Positions 19,360 through 28,639 of a DNA stretch of 64,000 bases are shown here, piece by piece (within the stretch, counting starts at the first letter, position 1; every line of letters begins with the position of its first letter). Location of the stretch: the NCBI GenBank assembly GCA_030950395.1, contig JAUZRP010000043.1, positions 28,674 through 92,673 of the forward strand, given 5' to 3'. The notes under the pieces were generated by a model. That model did not search any database. It saw nothing but the letters and a program-made list of their open reading frames with translations, and was not told where the DNA came from. A program made the translations under genes and the position numbers. Origin of the DNA: Desulfonauticus sp. (GTDB lineage Bacteria; Desulfobacterota; Desulfovibrionia; Desulfovibrionales; Desulfonatronovibrionaceae).

Positions 19360-19451
19360 AACGGGCGGATATGGAATCCGCAAATAAAACGAACGGGCGG
19401 ATATAGAATCCGCAAATAAAACAAACGGGCGGATATAGAATCCGCCCCTAC
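19360..19451. repeat. 32-bp tandem repeat (about 2.9 copies) ending in a palindrome arm
   Basis: Units start at 19,360, 19,392 and 19,424. Each begins AACGGGCGGATATRGAATCCGC, itself a hairpin (GGCGGAT/ATCCGCC-like), followed by an AAATAAAAC spacer. The last unit runs into CGCCCCTAC, the arm typical of the GTAGGGG palindromes. The surrounding 19,236-19,656 region has no convincing gene. Confidence 0.75.
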
Positions 19452-19656
19452 TGCGACGAGGTGAAATCCAGTATGAGAAGAAAATCGAGGTGAAAATGCA
19501 ACCCCGAAAATTTAAGGCAAGAGGTTTTGGATTATATGGAGTTTCTGCTAAAGAAGTATAAGAACAAGGAATCCAAGGTGAAGAAATTCAAATTTGGTTG
19601 GGAAGGGAGTTCCCTTCCCAACTACTCCAACTAATCGTTTGCCCTAGAGTAGCATT

Positions 19657-20325
19657 TTATCTGTTATCAAATTGACAATAATGCCTGATGTTTACGCCTT
19701 TATCTACAAAAACAGCACTTTCTGAAATATTGGTAGCTAAATCTGCAACTCTTTCAAAACGCTTGGTAATATTTATTGCCTGAATAGATCTTTTAATAGC
19801 TGGAGTATACTCTGTCATGTAAGTAATTAATCCTTCTGTAATAGAGCTATGCAATTCATCTACTTCAAAATCCAGTTTACATACTTCTATAGCCAAGTCT
19901 GAATTAGGTTGAAAAAAAGCATTTACGGCCAGATCTAACATGTTTTTTGCTTTTTCTCCCAGGATATTAATATCTTTATAAAAAGGTAGAGGAGGTTTAC
20001 AACTCAAGATAATAGTTGCATGCGCGATATTGGCACATTCATCACCAATCCTCTCCAGATCTATAGCAATACGCATACAACCTAAAATAAACCTCAAATC
20101 CCTAGCCACAGGACCTTCTAAAGCCAATAACCTCAAAGCCTTTTCATCTATTTTTAATTCCAATTCGTTGATCCGATCATCTTGCTCGATAATCTCCTGG
20201 GCCACATCTGCATCCAAGTTTTTAAACGCGTTACATGCCTTCGTTAAGGCCTGCTTCACTTCTGAGGTCATGGTCAAAGTTTGCAACTTTAATTCTTCTA
20301 ACTCTTTTTTTAAATGCTCTGCCAT
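19657..20325 (-). CDS. phoU: Phosphate transport system regulator PhoU
   Basis: The ATG at 20325 follows GGAGAG and lies 10 nt after the pstB stop, giving 222 residues. PhoU features are the paired helical repeats with RINELELKIDEKALRLLALEGPVARDLRFILG and IAIDLERIGDECANIAHATI, then DFEVDELHSSIT and TKRFERVADLATNISESAVF. PhoU links the Pst transporter to PhoR signalling and keeps the Pho regulon off when phosphate is ample. It is the last gene of the pst-pho run. Confidence 0.95.
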   Translation of the reverse strand: MAEHLKKELEELKLQTLTMTSEVKQALTKACNAFKNLDADVAQEIIEQDDRINELELKIDEKALRLLALEGPVARDLRFILGCMRIAIDLERIGDECANIAHATIILSCKPPLPFYKDINILGEKAKNMLDLAVNAFFQPNSDLAIEVCKLDFEVDELHSSITEGLITYMTEYTPAIKRSIQAINITKRFERVADLATNISESAVFVDKGVNIRHYCQFDNR

Positions 20326-20335
20326 AGTTTCTCTC

Positions 20336-21103
20336 CTAACCAAAACGTCCTGTTATATAGTCTTCTGTTTGTTTTTCTTTGGGCCTGGTAAAGATTACAT
20401 CTGTAGTATCTACCTCGACTAACCTACCCATATAAAAGAAAGCTGTATAATCTGATACTCTAGCTGCTTGCTGCATATTATGCGTTACAATGACAATAGT
20501 AAACCTTTTTTTTAGCTCAAAAATCAAGTCCTCTATTTTTTGAGTAGCAATCGGATCTAAGGCCGAAGCTGGTTCGTCCATCAGCAACACTTCTGGTTCC
20601 ATAGCCAGAGCCCTAGCTATACACAGTCTTTGCTGCTGACCACCAGACAAACCAAGAGCAGAGCTATGAAGTCTATCCTTTACTTCATCCCAGATAGCCG
20701 CCATTTTTAAACTTTCTTCTACCCTATGGGCAATAAATTTCTTATCTTTCACACCATTTACGCGTAGCCCATAAGCCACGTTTTCAAAAATAGACTTAGG
20801 AAATGGATTTGGCTTTTGAAAGACCATGCCCACTTTACGCCGCACTTCTACAACATCTACTTTAGGATCGTATAAATCTTTTCCATCTAAAAGCAACTTT
20901 CCTTCCACCCTGGTGCCAAGAATGAGATCATTCATTCTATTTATGCAACGCAAAAATGTACTCTTTCCACAACCAGATGGACCAATTAAAGCAGTTACAT
21001 GGTTTTCGTACATGTCCATGCTAATATCGTGTAGAGCATGGAAATCTCCATAATAAAAGTTCAAATTTTGAACACTAATCTTTACTCTTTTTTCGCTACC
21101 CAT
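20336..21103 (-). CDS. pstB: Phosphate ABC transporter ATP-binding protein PstB
   Basis: The 255-residue ATPase has [19 protein letters not shown] (Walker A), [21 protein letters not shown] (PstB-type Q-loop), [19 protein letters not shown] (signature) and [16 protein letters not shown] (Walker B). The Q-loop [11 protein letters not shown] sequence is diagnostic of PstB among ABC ATPases. It energises phosphate import through PstC/PstA. It lies 6 nt after phoR instead of directly after pstA. Confidence 0.97.
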   Translation of the reverse strand: MGSEKRVKISVQNLNFYYGDFHALHDISMDMYENHVTALIGPSGCGKSTFLRCINRMNDLILGTRVEGKLLLDGKDLYDPKVDVVEVRRKVGMVFQKPNPFPKSIFENVAYGLRVNGVKDKKFIAHRVEESLKMAAIWDEVKDRLHSSALGLSGGQQQRLCIARALAMEPEVLLMDEPASALDPIATQKIEDLIFELKKRFTIVIVTHNMQQAARVSDYTAFFYMGRLVEVDTTDVIFTRPKEKQTEDYITGRFG

Positions 21104-21109
21104 AAGCTA

Positions 21110-22900
21110 CTACTCCGCGTGTTTTTTATTTTTTGGTCTGGGCAAAAAAAACCAGACAATACACCCCTGAGTACTATTGGTAACAGGACTTTCTATCCAT
21201 ATCTTTCCTCCCAGATTGTGAATAAGATTTTTACAGATAGAAAGACCAAGTCCTGTACCTTTAATGCCTTGAGAAACATATTTCTTTACCTGATAGAATC
21301 TTTCAAATACCCGGTGCTGCTCTTCTTTGGGAATACCAGGGCCGTTATCTTCTACTCCAAGAATTAATTTATCCCCTTTTTCTTTAAAAAGAACTTTAAT
21401 TACCCCCTTATCTTCTGGGACAAACTTAATACTATTTTGAAATAAATTTTGCAAAACATGACTAATTGCTTCTTTATCCGTGACAAAAGTATAAGCTGTA
21501 TCTTTAAATGTATTAATAAATCTAATATTTTTTTTGCCCACCAAATGCTTTACCCTAGACCAACATTTATCAACAATTTCTTCCAAATTCACCTCTTCAA
21601 AGGTAAATTCTTTTTTGCCTGATTCTATTTTAGATAACTCTAAAATATCTTCTAAAATATTTTTCATGTGCTCTGAATGTTTTAAAATTATTTGTAAAAT
21701 TTCTCTTCCCTTTTCTTTAAAAATTTTATGGTTGTTAAGCAGAGTCTCTGTATATCCTCGAATAGAAGTAAGAGGAGTTCTTAATTCATGAGAGGCATTA
21801 GCAATAAAATCCTTTTTCATATTTTCTACTTTTTTCAAATAAGATATATCGTGTAAGATAATTATTGCTCCAAAATCTTTGTTATTTTTTATTCTTATTA
21901 TATTTACATTATAATAACTACTATCTAATGTTATTTCAAAATTTTTAATGCTTTTGTTTTCTTGCAAAGCTTGAAGACAAATTTTGTGTAAATCAGCATT
22001 AAAAGTAATCTCCAAAAGAGTTTTTCCGATGTAGTCTTGAACCTGAGGAAATATCAGTTCAAAAGCTCTATTGCATTGAACAACTTTTCCTTCTCTATTT
22101 ATTGCAGCAATACCAGCATCTATACCATTAAAAATAGATTCTACTTCTATCTTTTTATTAGAAATATGTTCTAAATGTTCTTGTATGTCTTCAACCATTT
22201 TATTTATAGCCTCAGCCAATACTTCAAATTCTTTAATAGACACATCATAAATTTTCTGTTCAAAATTGCCTTTTCCTATTTCTTGAATAGCTGGTATAAA
22301 ACTACTATATATCTGTTTAAATTTTTTATTCAAAATAATAAATATTAACAAACTTACTATTAAAATACTAAACAAAACTATCAACAAAAATTCTCTACCT
22401 AAAACAGCTACAAGGGATAAAATAGGAGGATAAGCTTTACCTATACGCAAATAACCTGAAACAAGATTAGGCAAAACTATTTTTCTAGCCAGATAAATAA
22501 TTTTTTTTTGTAAGTTAGGGTTAAAACGGATACTAAAACCTTCTTCCCCAGATTTAGCCTGCATAATCTCTGGATAGGAAATCTGATTTCCTAAAGAAGA
22601 AAGTTTCTCTCTAGGTATTCTTGAGTCTGCTAAAACTGTTCCTGTCTCGGAAATACAACTAATATAGACTCCTGTCTTTTGAGCTATTACCTTTAAAAGC
22701 TTATCTAAATCAGAAAGAGAAGAAAAATTCTTCTGAGAGATTATCAACTTGGTATAATCTAGTTCTTTTTTCAGGTCGTAAAATATTTCTTTTTTTAAGG
22801 AATGATCTAAAAAATTAAATAGATATAAAGAGGGTAATATTATTGTTACTATAAAAGAGATAAAAACTATAATTATGAGTTGAGACTTTAAAGAGTTCAT
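21110..22900 (-). CDS. phoR: Phosphate regulon sensor histidine kinase PhoR
   Basis: The 596-residue membrane kinase has a transmembrane segment at ~7-29 and a periplasmic domain (~30-165), then a second segment at ~170-190. These are followed by a HAMP linker, a PAS domain (IEVESIFNGIDAGIAAINREGKVVQCNRAF), the HisKA box FIANASHELRTPLTSIRGY (phospho-acceptor His near residue 370) and the HATPase motifs NLFQNSIKF, DNGPGIP and GTGLGLSICK. Its position directly after phoB inside the pst operon assigns it to phosphate sensing. The extended periplasmic region is of the Bacillus PhoR kind, whereas E. coli PhoR lacks one. Confidence 0.93.
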   Translation of the reverse strand: MNSLKSQLIIIVFISFIVTIILPSLYLFNFLDHSLKKEIFYDLKKELDYTKLIISQKNFSSLSDLDKLLKVIAQKTGVYISCISETGTVLADSRIPREKLSSLGNQISYPEIMQAKSGEEGFSIRFNPNLQKKIIYLARKIVLPNLVSGYLRIGKAYPPILSLVAVLGREFLLIVLFSILIVSLLIFIILNKKFKQIYSSFIPAIQEIGKGNFEQKIYDVSIKEFEVLAEAINKMVEDIQEHLEHISNKKIEVESIFNGIDAGIAAINREGKVVQCNRAFELIFPQVQDYIGKTLLEITFNADLHKICLQALQENKSIKNFEITLDSSYYNVNIIRIKNNKDFGAIIILHDISYLKKVENMKKDFIANASHELRTPLTSIRGYTETLLNNHKIFKEKGREILQIILKHSEHMKNILEDILELSKIESGKKEFTFEEVNLEEIVDKCWSRVKHLVGKKNIRFINTFKDTAYTFVTDKEAISHVLQNLFQNSIKFVPEDKGVIKVLFKEKGDKLILGVEDNGPGIPKEEQHRVFERFYQVKKYVSQGIKGTGLGLSICKNLIHNLGGKIWIESPVTNSTQGCIVWFFLPRPKNKKHAE

Positions 22901-22904
22901 TTTT

Positions 22905-23582
22905 TTATTCTACTTTTATTTTATAACCCATTCCGCGCATTGTTTCTATAGCCTCAGCATAAGGCCCCATTTTTTTTCTAAGTCGCCTTATATGGGCATC
23001 TACTGTCCTAGCATAACCTTCAAAATCATACCCCCAAACCCTGCTCAGCAATTGCTCTCTAGACAAAACCTTTCCCTTGGCATCTATTAACTCACTCAAC
23101 AATTTAAATTCTGTAGAAGTCAATTTTACTTCTGCCCCATCTACACTAAAAAACATCTTTTCTTTATCTAAAGTCAGACCTTTATATTTCCAAATAGGAC
23201 TTGGTAGTGGTTCTTGTTTGCGTCTAAGAATAACTTTTACCCGCAAAATAAGCTCTCTGATACTAAAAGGCTTCACCACATAGTCATCTGCTCCAAGCTC
23301 AAACCCCACAATACGATCTACTTCTTCTCCTCTAGCTGTTAACATTAAAATAGGAATGTGGAACGTATCAGGATTTTTTTTAACTGCCTTACACACTTCC
23401 AGACCATCTAACCCAGGAAGCATCAGGTCCAAAAGAATCAAATCTGGCTTAAACTCTTCCACCCTTTTTAAGGCTTCTAAGCCATCTGTACATAAATCTG
23501 TCTGAAAACCTGCTTGTTGCAAATTAATATCTAGCAAATTTAAAATATCTAGCTCGTCTTCTACTATCAATATTTTATCCAT
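22905..23582 (-). CDS. phoB: Phosphate regulon response regulator PhoB
   Basis: The 225-residue OmpR/PhoB-type regulator has a receiver domain with the acidic pair near residues 8-11, phospho-acceptor Asp52 (LILLDLMLPGLDG), the MLTARGEE segment and Lys in VVKPFSIRELILRV. The C-terminal winged helix has LLSRVWGYDFEGYARTVDAHIRRLRKKM. It would bind the Pho box seen upstream of pstS. It is encoded between pstA and phoR, so its own level should rise with the operon. Confidence 0.94.
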   Translation of the reverse strand: MDKILIVEDELDILNLLDINLQQAGFQTDLCTDGLEALKRVEEFKPDLILLDLMLPGLDGLEVCKAVKKNPDTFHIPILMLTARGEEVDRIVGFELGADDYVVKPFSIRELILRVKVILRRKQEPLPSPIWKYKGLTLDKEKMFFSVDGAEVKLTSTEFKLLSELIDAKGKVLSREQLLSRVWGYDFEGYARTVDAHIRRLRKKMGPYAEAIETMRGMGYKIKVE

Positions 23583-23607
23583 GCTATTTATCCTTAATAA
23601 CTTATTC

Positions 23608-24456
23608 TTAACGTTTTTTTTGCATTCTAGCTCTTAAATAAATAGCAATAAAATTCATACTAAAAATTAAAGCTATTAAAACCAAAGCTGTGCCATACTG
23701 CAGAGGCCTAGTTTTATCAATTTCTGTTCCAGCAGTAGCCAACACGTAAATGTGATAAGGCAAAGCCATAACAGGATCAAAAATAGAACTTATCATTTTG
23801 GGAGTAAAAAATACAGCTGCAGAATACATTATGGCTGCAGTTTCTCCTGCTGCCCTACTCAAACTTAAAATTGCTCCTGTCAAAATACCAGGCAAAGCAG
23901 CAGGCAAAACTACTTTATAGATAGTTTGCCACTTCGTTGCTCCAAGCCCCAGGGAGGCTTCTCTATACGTATTAGGAACTGAACGCAAAGCCTCTTCTGT
24001 AGAGCTAATAACTACAGGCAAAGTTAAAAATCCTAAAGTAAACATACCTGTTAACAAACTAACCTTAAAATGAAGAGATATAGCAAAAAAGGCCAAACCA
24101 AACAAGCCAAACACAATAGAAGGCACTCCAGCTAAATTATTAATTCCTATTCTAATGATACGCACAGCAAGTCCTGGCTTTGCGTATTCATTCAAGTATA
24201 TAGCAGAAGCCACACCCAAAGGTAAAGCAACAAGCATAGAGCCAAAACTCAACAAAAAGGTCCCCACAATACAGGGCATAATACCGCCTTCTGTCATCAT
24301 GTTTCTAGGGGGTTGAGTTAAAAACTCCCAAGATATAGCACTAATACCATTTTTTACCAAAAAATATATAAGAATGGCCAAAGCTAAGGCATTTACTAAA
24401 GCTGCCATTCTAAACAGGCCAAAAGCTAGACTTTGAATTACCTTTCTTTTATCCAT
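23608..24456 (-). CDS. pstA: Phosphate ABC transporter permease PstA
   Basis: The 282-residue membrane protein has six hydrophobic spans. It carries the PstA-typical GGIMPCIVGTFLLSFGSMLVALPLGVASAIYLNEYA, NNLAGVPSIVFGLFGLAFF, EEALRSVPNTYREASLGLGATKWQTIYKVVLPAALPGILTG (the EAA loop that contacts PstB) and AAGETAAIMYSA. With PstC it forms the phosphate channel in the inner membrane. Confidence 0.96.
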   Translation of the reverse strand: MDKRKVIQSLAFGLFRMAALVNALALAILIYFLVKNGISAISWEFLTQPPRNMMTEGGIMPCIVGTFLLSFGSMLVALPLGVASAIYLNEYAKPGLAVRIIRIGINNLAGVPSIVFGLFGLAFFAISLHFKVSLLTGMFTLGFLTLPVVISSTEEALRSVPNTYREASLGLGATKWQTIYKVVLPAALPGILTGAILSLSRAAGETAAIMYSAAVFFTPKMISSIFDPVMALPYHIYVLATAGTEIDKTRPLQYGTALVLIALIFSMNFIAIYLRARMQKKR

Positions 24457-24546
24457 TGTTGCATCCTAACATATATCTTGCTAATTTTTATGTTTTTTTA
24501 ACTCAGTAAAAAAATCCAACTAACTTCTGTCAAACTTGGATTTATA

Positions 24547-25437
24547 TTACAAAGTAGCAGCCCCTACTTGTCTATATTTATGAGAAATATGATCCGCAAT
24601 CATATTAAAAGCCAAAGTAAACAAGAATAAAACAATACCTATAGCAAAAAGCGCGTAGTAATGATTGCTATGAAAGGGTGCTTCTGCCATTTCTGCAGCG
24701 ATACTGGCAGGCATAGGCCTGACTGGGTCAAAAATACTTTCAGGAATCATGGCCGCTCCACCTGCAACCATCAATACAACCATGGTTTCACCGATAGCTC
24801 TAGACATACCCAAAATAATAGAAGTGGAGATGCCGGACAAAGAAGCGGGAATAATAACTTTTACAATAGTTTGAAAATGAGTAGCACCTAGAGCCAAAGA
24901 GCCTTCTTTTAGCTCTCTAGGCACGCTAAAGATAGCATCCTCAGAAATACTGCAAATAGTTGGCACAGACATAAATGCCAACATTAAAGACGCATTAAAT
25001 AAATTTAAACCAGAATCAAGATCAAGATAGTTTTGTAAAAAAGGAGCAACTACAACCATGCCAAAAAAACCTATTACAACGGACGGCATACCAGCTAACA
25101 ACTCTACAATAGGCTTAACAATATTTCTAAGGGCAGGACTGGCAATTTCTGCCAGATAGATTGCTGTCATAACCCCCAAAGGAACCGCTATCAGCGTGGA
25201 CAAAGCTGTAACATAAATAGAACCCACCAGCAAAGGAAAAATACCAAAAGCAGGAGGATCAGAAGTAGGATACCAATAACGACCAAACAAAAAGTCTTTT
25301 ACAGACACTACCTCAAAAATAGGCAACCCCTCTCTAAAGAGGTAAAACATAATTAAAAACAAAATTAAAATAGACACCAGAGCTATAACAAAAAATATCG
25401 ACTTCACCAAAAAATCTTTTTGTTTTCTGCTCAACAT
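24547..25437 (-). CDS. pstC: Phosphate ABC transporter permease PstC
   Basis: The 296-residue permease has FGIFPLLVGSIYVTALSTLIAVPLGVMTAIYLAEIAS, ELLAGMPSVVIGFFGMVVVAPF, EDAIFSVPRELKEGSLALGATHFQTIVKVIIPASLSGI (EAA loop) and GMSRAIGETMVVLMVAG, the standard PstC landmarks. It lies 90 nt before pstA and is separated from pstS by a hairpin that should reduce read-through. Confidence 0.96.
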   Translation of the reverse strand: MLSRKQKDFLVKSIFFVIALVSILILFLIMFYLFREGLPIFEVVSVKDFLFGRYWYPTSDPPAFGIFPLLVGSIYVTALSTLIAVPLGVMTAIYLAEIASPALRNIVKPIVELLAGMPSVVIGFFGMVVVAPFLQNYLDLDSGLNLFNASLMLAFMSVPTICSISEDAIFSVPRELKEGSLALGATHFQTIVKVIIPASLSGISTSIILGMSRAIGETMVVLMVAGGAAMIPESIFDPVRPMPASIAAEMAEAPFHSNHYYALFAIGIVLFLFTLAFNMIADHISHKYRQVGAATL

Positions 25438-25487
25438 AACTTTATCTCTATTTTTTATTTTATAGTATAGTTTAAGTGGTTAATTAT

Positions 25488-25528
25488 AAAAAAAAGCAAG
25501 GACCAGGCACAAACCCAGTCCTCGCTTT
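25488..25528 (-). terminator. Intercistronic terminator between pstS and pstC
   Basis: Read on the minus strand, AAGCGAGGAC pairs with GTCCTTGCTT (one G.U) around a 14-nt loop and is followed by TTTTT. It stands between the pstS stop and the pstC start. Partial termination here would leave more pstS message than permease message, matching the need for excess binding protein. Confidence 0.75.
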
Positions 25529-25537
25529 CACTAGCCA

Positions 25538-26350
25538 TTAATACAAAGGAATGTAACCAACTTTTTTAACCAATTTTTGACCTTTGTGAGGATTCAAAAC
25601 GTACTGTATAAACTTAGCCACATCACCCTTTGGCCAGCCATTAGTAAACATATACAAAGCTCTAGAAATAGGATAGGTACCATCCAAAGCAGTAGCAGGA
25701 GTTCCCAAAATGCCATTTACCTTTAACTGTTTAAGATGCTTGTTCAAGTAACCCAATCCAATATAACCAATAGCATATTTGTTGTGAGCTACAGCCTGAG
25801 CAACAGCACCATTAGAAGCCTGCAATTGAGCACCAGGATATACTCTAGCTTCTTTTAATACTTTCTTTTCCCATACTTCATAAGTACCAGAAGAAGTATC
25901 TCTAGAAATTACTACGATTTTACGATTAGGACCACCCAACTCTTTCCAGTTTCTGATTTTACCAGTATAAATAGCCCTTAGCTGAGCAATAGTTAGATTA
26001 GAAACCGGATTAGAAGGATGAACTACAGGAATAATGCAGTCATAAGCCACTGCAAAAGGCACAGGGTAACGACCATTGTTCACAGCTCTTTTTACTTCTT
26101 TGAGTTTGATGAAACGAGAAGCATCTGCAATGTCTGTAGTTCCATCAATAAGAGCTTTAATACCGTTACCAGAGCCACCACCAGAAATAGAAATGCTGAT
26201 AGAAGGATATTCCTTCATAAACTGCTCAGCTACTTTCTGAGCAATAGGTAAAACAGTTGTGGATCCTTTAATAGTAATGGATCCAGCCCAAGCAGTTGCT
26301 CCTAACAAGAAGCAAGCTAACACAGCCAAGATAGTTGTTAATCTTTTCAT
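25538..26350 (-). CDS. pstS: Phosphate ABC transporter substrate-binding protein PstS
   Basis: The 270-residue exported protein has a signal peptide (MKRLTTILAVLACFLLGATAWA, cleavage near AWA-G). The mature start ITIKGSTTVLPIAQKVAEQFM is the phosphate-binding strand, followed by SISGGGSGNGIKALIDGTTDIADASR, RDTSSGTYEVWEK and NGAVAQAVAHNKYAIGYIGLGYL. These are the phosphate-contacting loops of PstS. There is no lipobox cysteine, so it is likely a soluble periplasmic protein. A Pho box lies ~55 nt upstream. Confidence 0.96.
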   Translation of the reverse strand: MKRLTTILAVLACFLLGATAWAGSITIKGSTTVLPIAQKVAEQFMKEYPSISISISGGGSGNGIKALIDGTTDIADASRFIKLKEVKRAVNNGRYPVPFAVAYDCIIPVVHPSNPVSNLTIAQLRAIYTGKIRNWKELGGPNRKIVVISRDTSSGTYEVWEKKVLKEARVYPGAQLQASNGAVAQAVAHNKYAIGYIGLGYLNKHLKQLKVNGILGTPATALDGTYPISRALYMFTNGWPKGDVAKFIQYVLNPHKGQKLVKKVGYIPLY

Positions 26351-26403
26351 ACCCCAAAACCTCCTTAAAATGTTTTAAAGTCGAAAAGGAACATAAATAC
26401 ATT

Positions 26404-26425
26404 TTATGACGGTTTTGTGACAAAA
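26404..26425 (-). promoter_or_regulatory. Pho box upstream of pstS
   Basis: On the minus strand TTGTCACAAAACCGTCAT contains two TGTCA/CGTCA half-sites 11 bp apart, the spacing of the PhoB site. An AT-rich -10-like stretch (TATTTATG, about 26,391-26,399) follows at the distance expected when PhoB replaces the -35 contact. AGGAGG lies 9 nt before the pstS ATG. Confidence 0.8.
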
Positions 26426-26640
26426 TTTTATTATTTAAACAACAAAAAACTCTTCTCTCCCTTTACTTCCAAACCAAATCCCTCTATAACTATAAAAAAA
26501 TTTGAGTTTTTATCTTTCCTTACTCTTATGTGTACAACAAAATACTTTTCTCCTTAGATAATTTAAGACCTTGCCAATTATTAAGATAGGGTAATATTTC
26601 CAAATCAAAAACAAGTTATTTAAAGATTAGGAGGAACAAC

Positions 26641-27045
26641 ATGGATATCTTAAAAATTAACACCAAATCCAGAGAAGAACTTGTAAATGTGACAACTATG
26701 TTACAAGAAAAAATAAAAGCTAATGGCTGGGAGAACGGATTGTTGTTCGTCTATAGTCCTCATACCACAGCAGGGATGACTATAAACGAAGGGGCAGATC
26801 CTGACGTGGCCAGAGATATTCTCAACACTTTAAAAAGAGTTATTCCCCCATCCCTGGACTATACCCATGTAGAAGGCAATTCAGACGCGCACATTAAGAC
26901 CAGTCTAGTGGGATCTAGTGTTCAAGTTATAGTGGAAAATAGTCAGTTAAGGTTAGGAACCTGGCAAAAGATATTTTTGGCTGAATTTGATGGTCCACGC
27001 ACCCGAACGATATGGTTAAATTTTTATACTTCTCCTGAAAACTAA
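26641..27045 (+). CDS. YjbQ family protein (secondary thiamine-phosphate synthase-like)
   Basis: The 134-residue protein has the UPF0047/YjbQ signatures VYSPHTTAGMTINEGADPDVARDI, YTHVEGNSDAHIKTSLVGSSVQV and LGTWQKIFLAEFDGPRTRTIWL. The family forms a compact trimer. A weak thiamine-phosphate synthase activity has been reported for the E. coli member, but the physiological role is uncertain. A GGAGGAAC site precedes the ATG. It stands alone, divergent from pstS. Confidence 0.93.
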   Translation: MDILKINTKSREELVNVTTMLQEKIKANGWENGLLFVYSPHTTAGMTINEGADPDVARDILNTLKRVIPPSLDYTHVEGNSDAHIKTSLVGSSVQVIVENSQLRLGTWQKIFLAEFDGPRTRTIWLNFYTSPEN

Positions 27046-27057
27046 ACAGGTTTAAAG

Positions 27058-27147
27058 ATTGGTAATTTGTAATTGCTGAGAGGGTGCTGGGTGAGCTGGG
27101 ATCTATGACCCGTGAATTGTGAACTGTAAACCGTTCACAATTCACCC
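27058..27147. repeat. 7-bp-periodic run with a 13-bp perfect hairpin
   Basis: GTGAATTGTGAAC (27,112-27,124) pairs perfectly with GTTCACAATTCAC (27,133-27,145) over an 8-nt loop. The stretch also reads as heptamers GTGAATT, GTGAACT, GTAAACC. It lies between the convergent yjbQ and trmFO genes and may serve as their shared terminator, although no clear U-tract follows. Confidence 0.6.
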
Positions 27148-27217
27148 AGAGCCCCATGTCTTTGTCTATAGTCTATTATAATAACTAACCTAATCACGAC
27201 TCAGTGAGGAGATAGGT

Positions 27218-28555
27218 TTACTGTATCTGTTCTAACCATTCCCTAAATTTTTGTTGGGCACGTTTAGAATAGGCTTGTTTTCTCTCTCGTTTTTTTAATT
27301 TCTTAACTAATGGTGGAAATAACCCAAAATGGATATTGGAAGGTTGAAAATTTTTTTGCTCTATTTGAAGGTAATGCAAAAGAGCGCCTAAGCTAGTTTC
27401 TGGCGGTGGAGGGAGGAATTTTTTTCTCTGAAGTTTATAGCTAACTATTATGCCTGCCATAAGCCCACAAGCTGCTGACTCTACATAACCTTCTACTCCT
27501 GTTATTTGTCCTGCTAGATGAATCTGGGGTTTAACCTTGAGAGAGAGGTCAGAATTTAATACCCTGGGAGCGTTGATAAAAGTGTTTCTATGGATACTGC
27601 CAAGGCGAAGGAATTCTGCCTGCTCTAATCCAGGCAACATCCTAAAAATACGTTTTTGTTCCGGATAGGTAAGTTTGGTCTGAAAGCCTACCAGGTTAAA
27701 AGCTGTTTTTGCTTTATTTTCTGGTCTCAATTGAACAACTGCAAAAGGCTGTTTTTGGGTTTTAGGATCAACTAAACCCACGGGCTTTAGAGGACCAAAG
27801 GCAAGAGTCATTTCTCCCCTTTTGGCCATTTCTTCAATAGGTAGGCACCCCTCAAAATGCAATTCCTTTTCAAACTCTTTGGGAATAACTTTTTGGGCAT
27901 TTTTTAATTCGTTTACAAAATTTAAATAATCTTCTCTGGTTAAAGGAATGTTTAAATAATCTTTTTTGCCCTCAGCATACCGAGAAGCCCAAAACATTTT
28001 GGACAAATCCAAAGAATCTGCACTCACTATAGGGGCAATAGCATCGTAAAAATAGAGTTCACCCTGACTAAGATCCTTTAGTTCCTTAGCCAGACTACTA
28101 CTAACTAAAGGGCCTGGTGCCAAAATAATAGCAGAAAATTGCTCTAAAAGTTCATCTTGTAATGAGGTCAACTCATAACATTTTCTACTAATTAGAGGGT
28201 GTGTTTCTATTTTAGAAGTAATATAGCGAGCAAATAGCTTTCTATCTACGGCCAAAGCCTTGCCAGCAGGCACTCTGGTTTTGTCTGCAGCTTCCAAAAC
28301 AAGACTACCTAAAAAGCGCATTTCCCATTTCAAAAGGCCAACTCCTGTCAACAAATCCTCAGAACGCAAAGAATTGGAACAAACCAATTCAGCTAGGTCA
28401 GGTTCTCTGTGAGCAGGAGAAAATTTTTCTGGTTTCATGTCTATTAACACAACAGAAAAACCGCTTTGAGCAAGTCTCCAGGCAGCTTCAGACCCGGCCA
28501 ACCCCCCTCCCACTACCAAAACTTTAGTTACATCTTGTCTATTTGGCTTATCCAC
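27218..28555 (-). CDS. trmFO: Methylenetetrahydrofolate-tRNA-(uracil-5-)-methyltransferase TrmFO
   Basis: The 445-residue flavoprotein begins with a dinucleotide-binding loop, VLVVGGGLAGSEAAWRLAQSGF. It has the TrmFO segments LAELVCSNSLRSEDLLTGVGLLKWEMR, PAGKALAVDR, YAEGKKDYLNIPLTREDY, FEGCLPIEEMAKRGEMTLAFGPLKPVGL and AGQITGVEGYVESAACGLMAG. It makes m5U54 in tRNA using methylenetetrahydrofolate and FADH2. Length is normal. It is transcribed alone. Confidence 0.96.
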   Translation of the reverse strand: MDKPNRQDVTKVLVVGGGLAGSEAAWRLAQSGFSVVLIDMKPEKFSPAHREPDLAELVCSNSLRSEDLLTGVGLLKWEMRFLGSLVLEAADKTRVPAGKALAVDRKLFARYITSKIETHPLISRKCYELTSLQDELLEQFSAIILAPGPLVSSSLAKELKDLSQGELYFYDAIAPIVSADSLDLSKMFWASRYAEGKKDYLNIPLTREDYLNFVNELKNAQKVIPKEFEKELHFEGCLPIEEMAKRGEMTLAFGPLKPVGLVDPKTQKQPFAVVQLRPENKAKTAFNLVGFQTKLTYPEQKRIFRMLPGLEQAEFLRLGSIHRNTFINAPRVLNSDLSLKVKPQIHLAGQITGVEGYVESAACGLMAGIIVSYKLQRKKFLPPPPETSLGALLHYLQIEQKNFQPSNIHFGLFPPLVKKLKKRERKQAYSKRAQQKFREWLEQIQ

Positions 28556-28639
28556 AGGACAACACCTTTTTTATCTATTTTGCCCAACATGCTCTTTGGA
28601 CAGTAAATTCTGGTCGAGTACCCTTTACTCCGAATAACA

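Noticed and set aside
19360..19451. CRISPR array
   Set aside because: Units are 32 bp in total with only a 9-10 nt constant spacer, and no cas genes are near.
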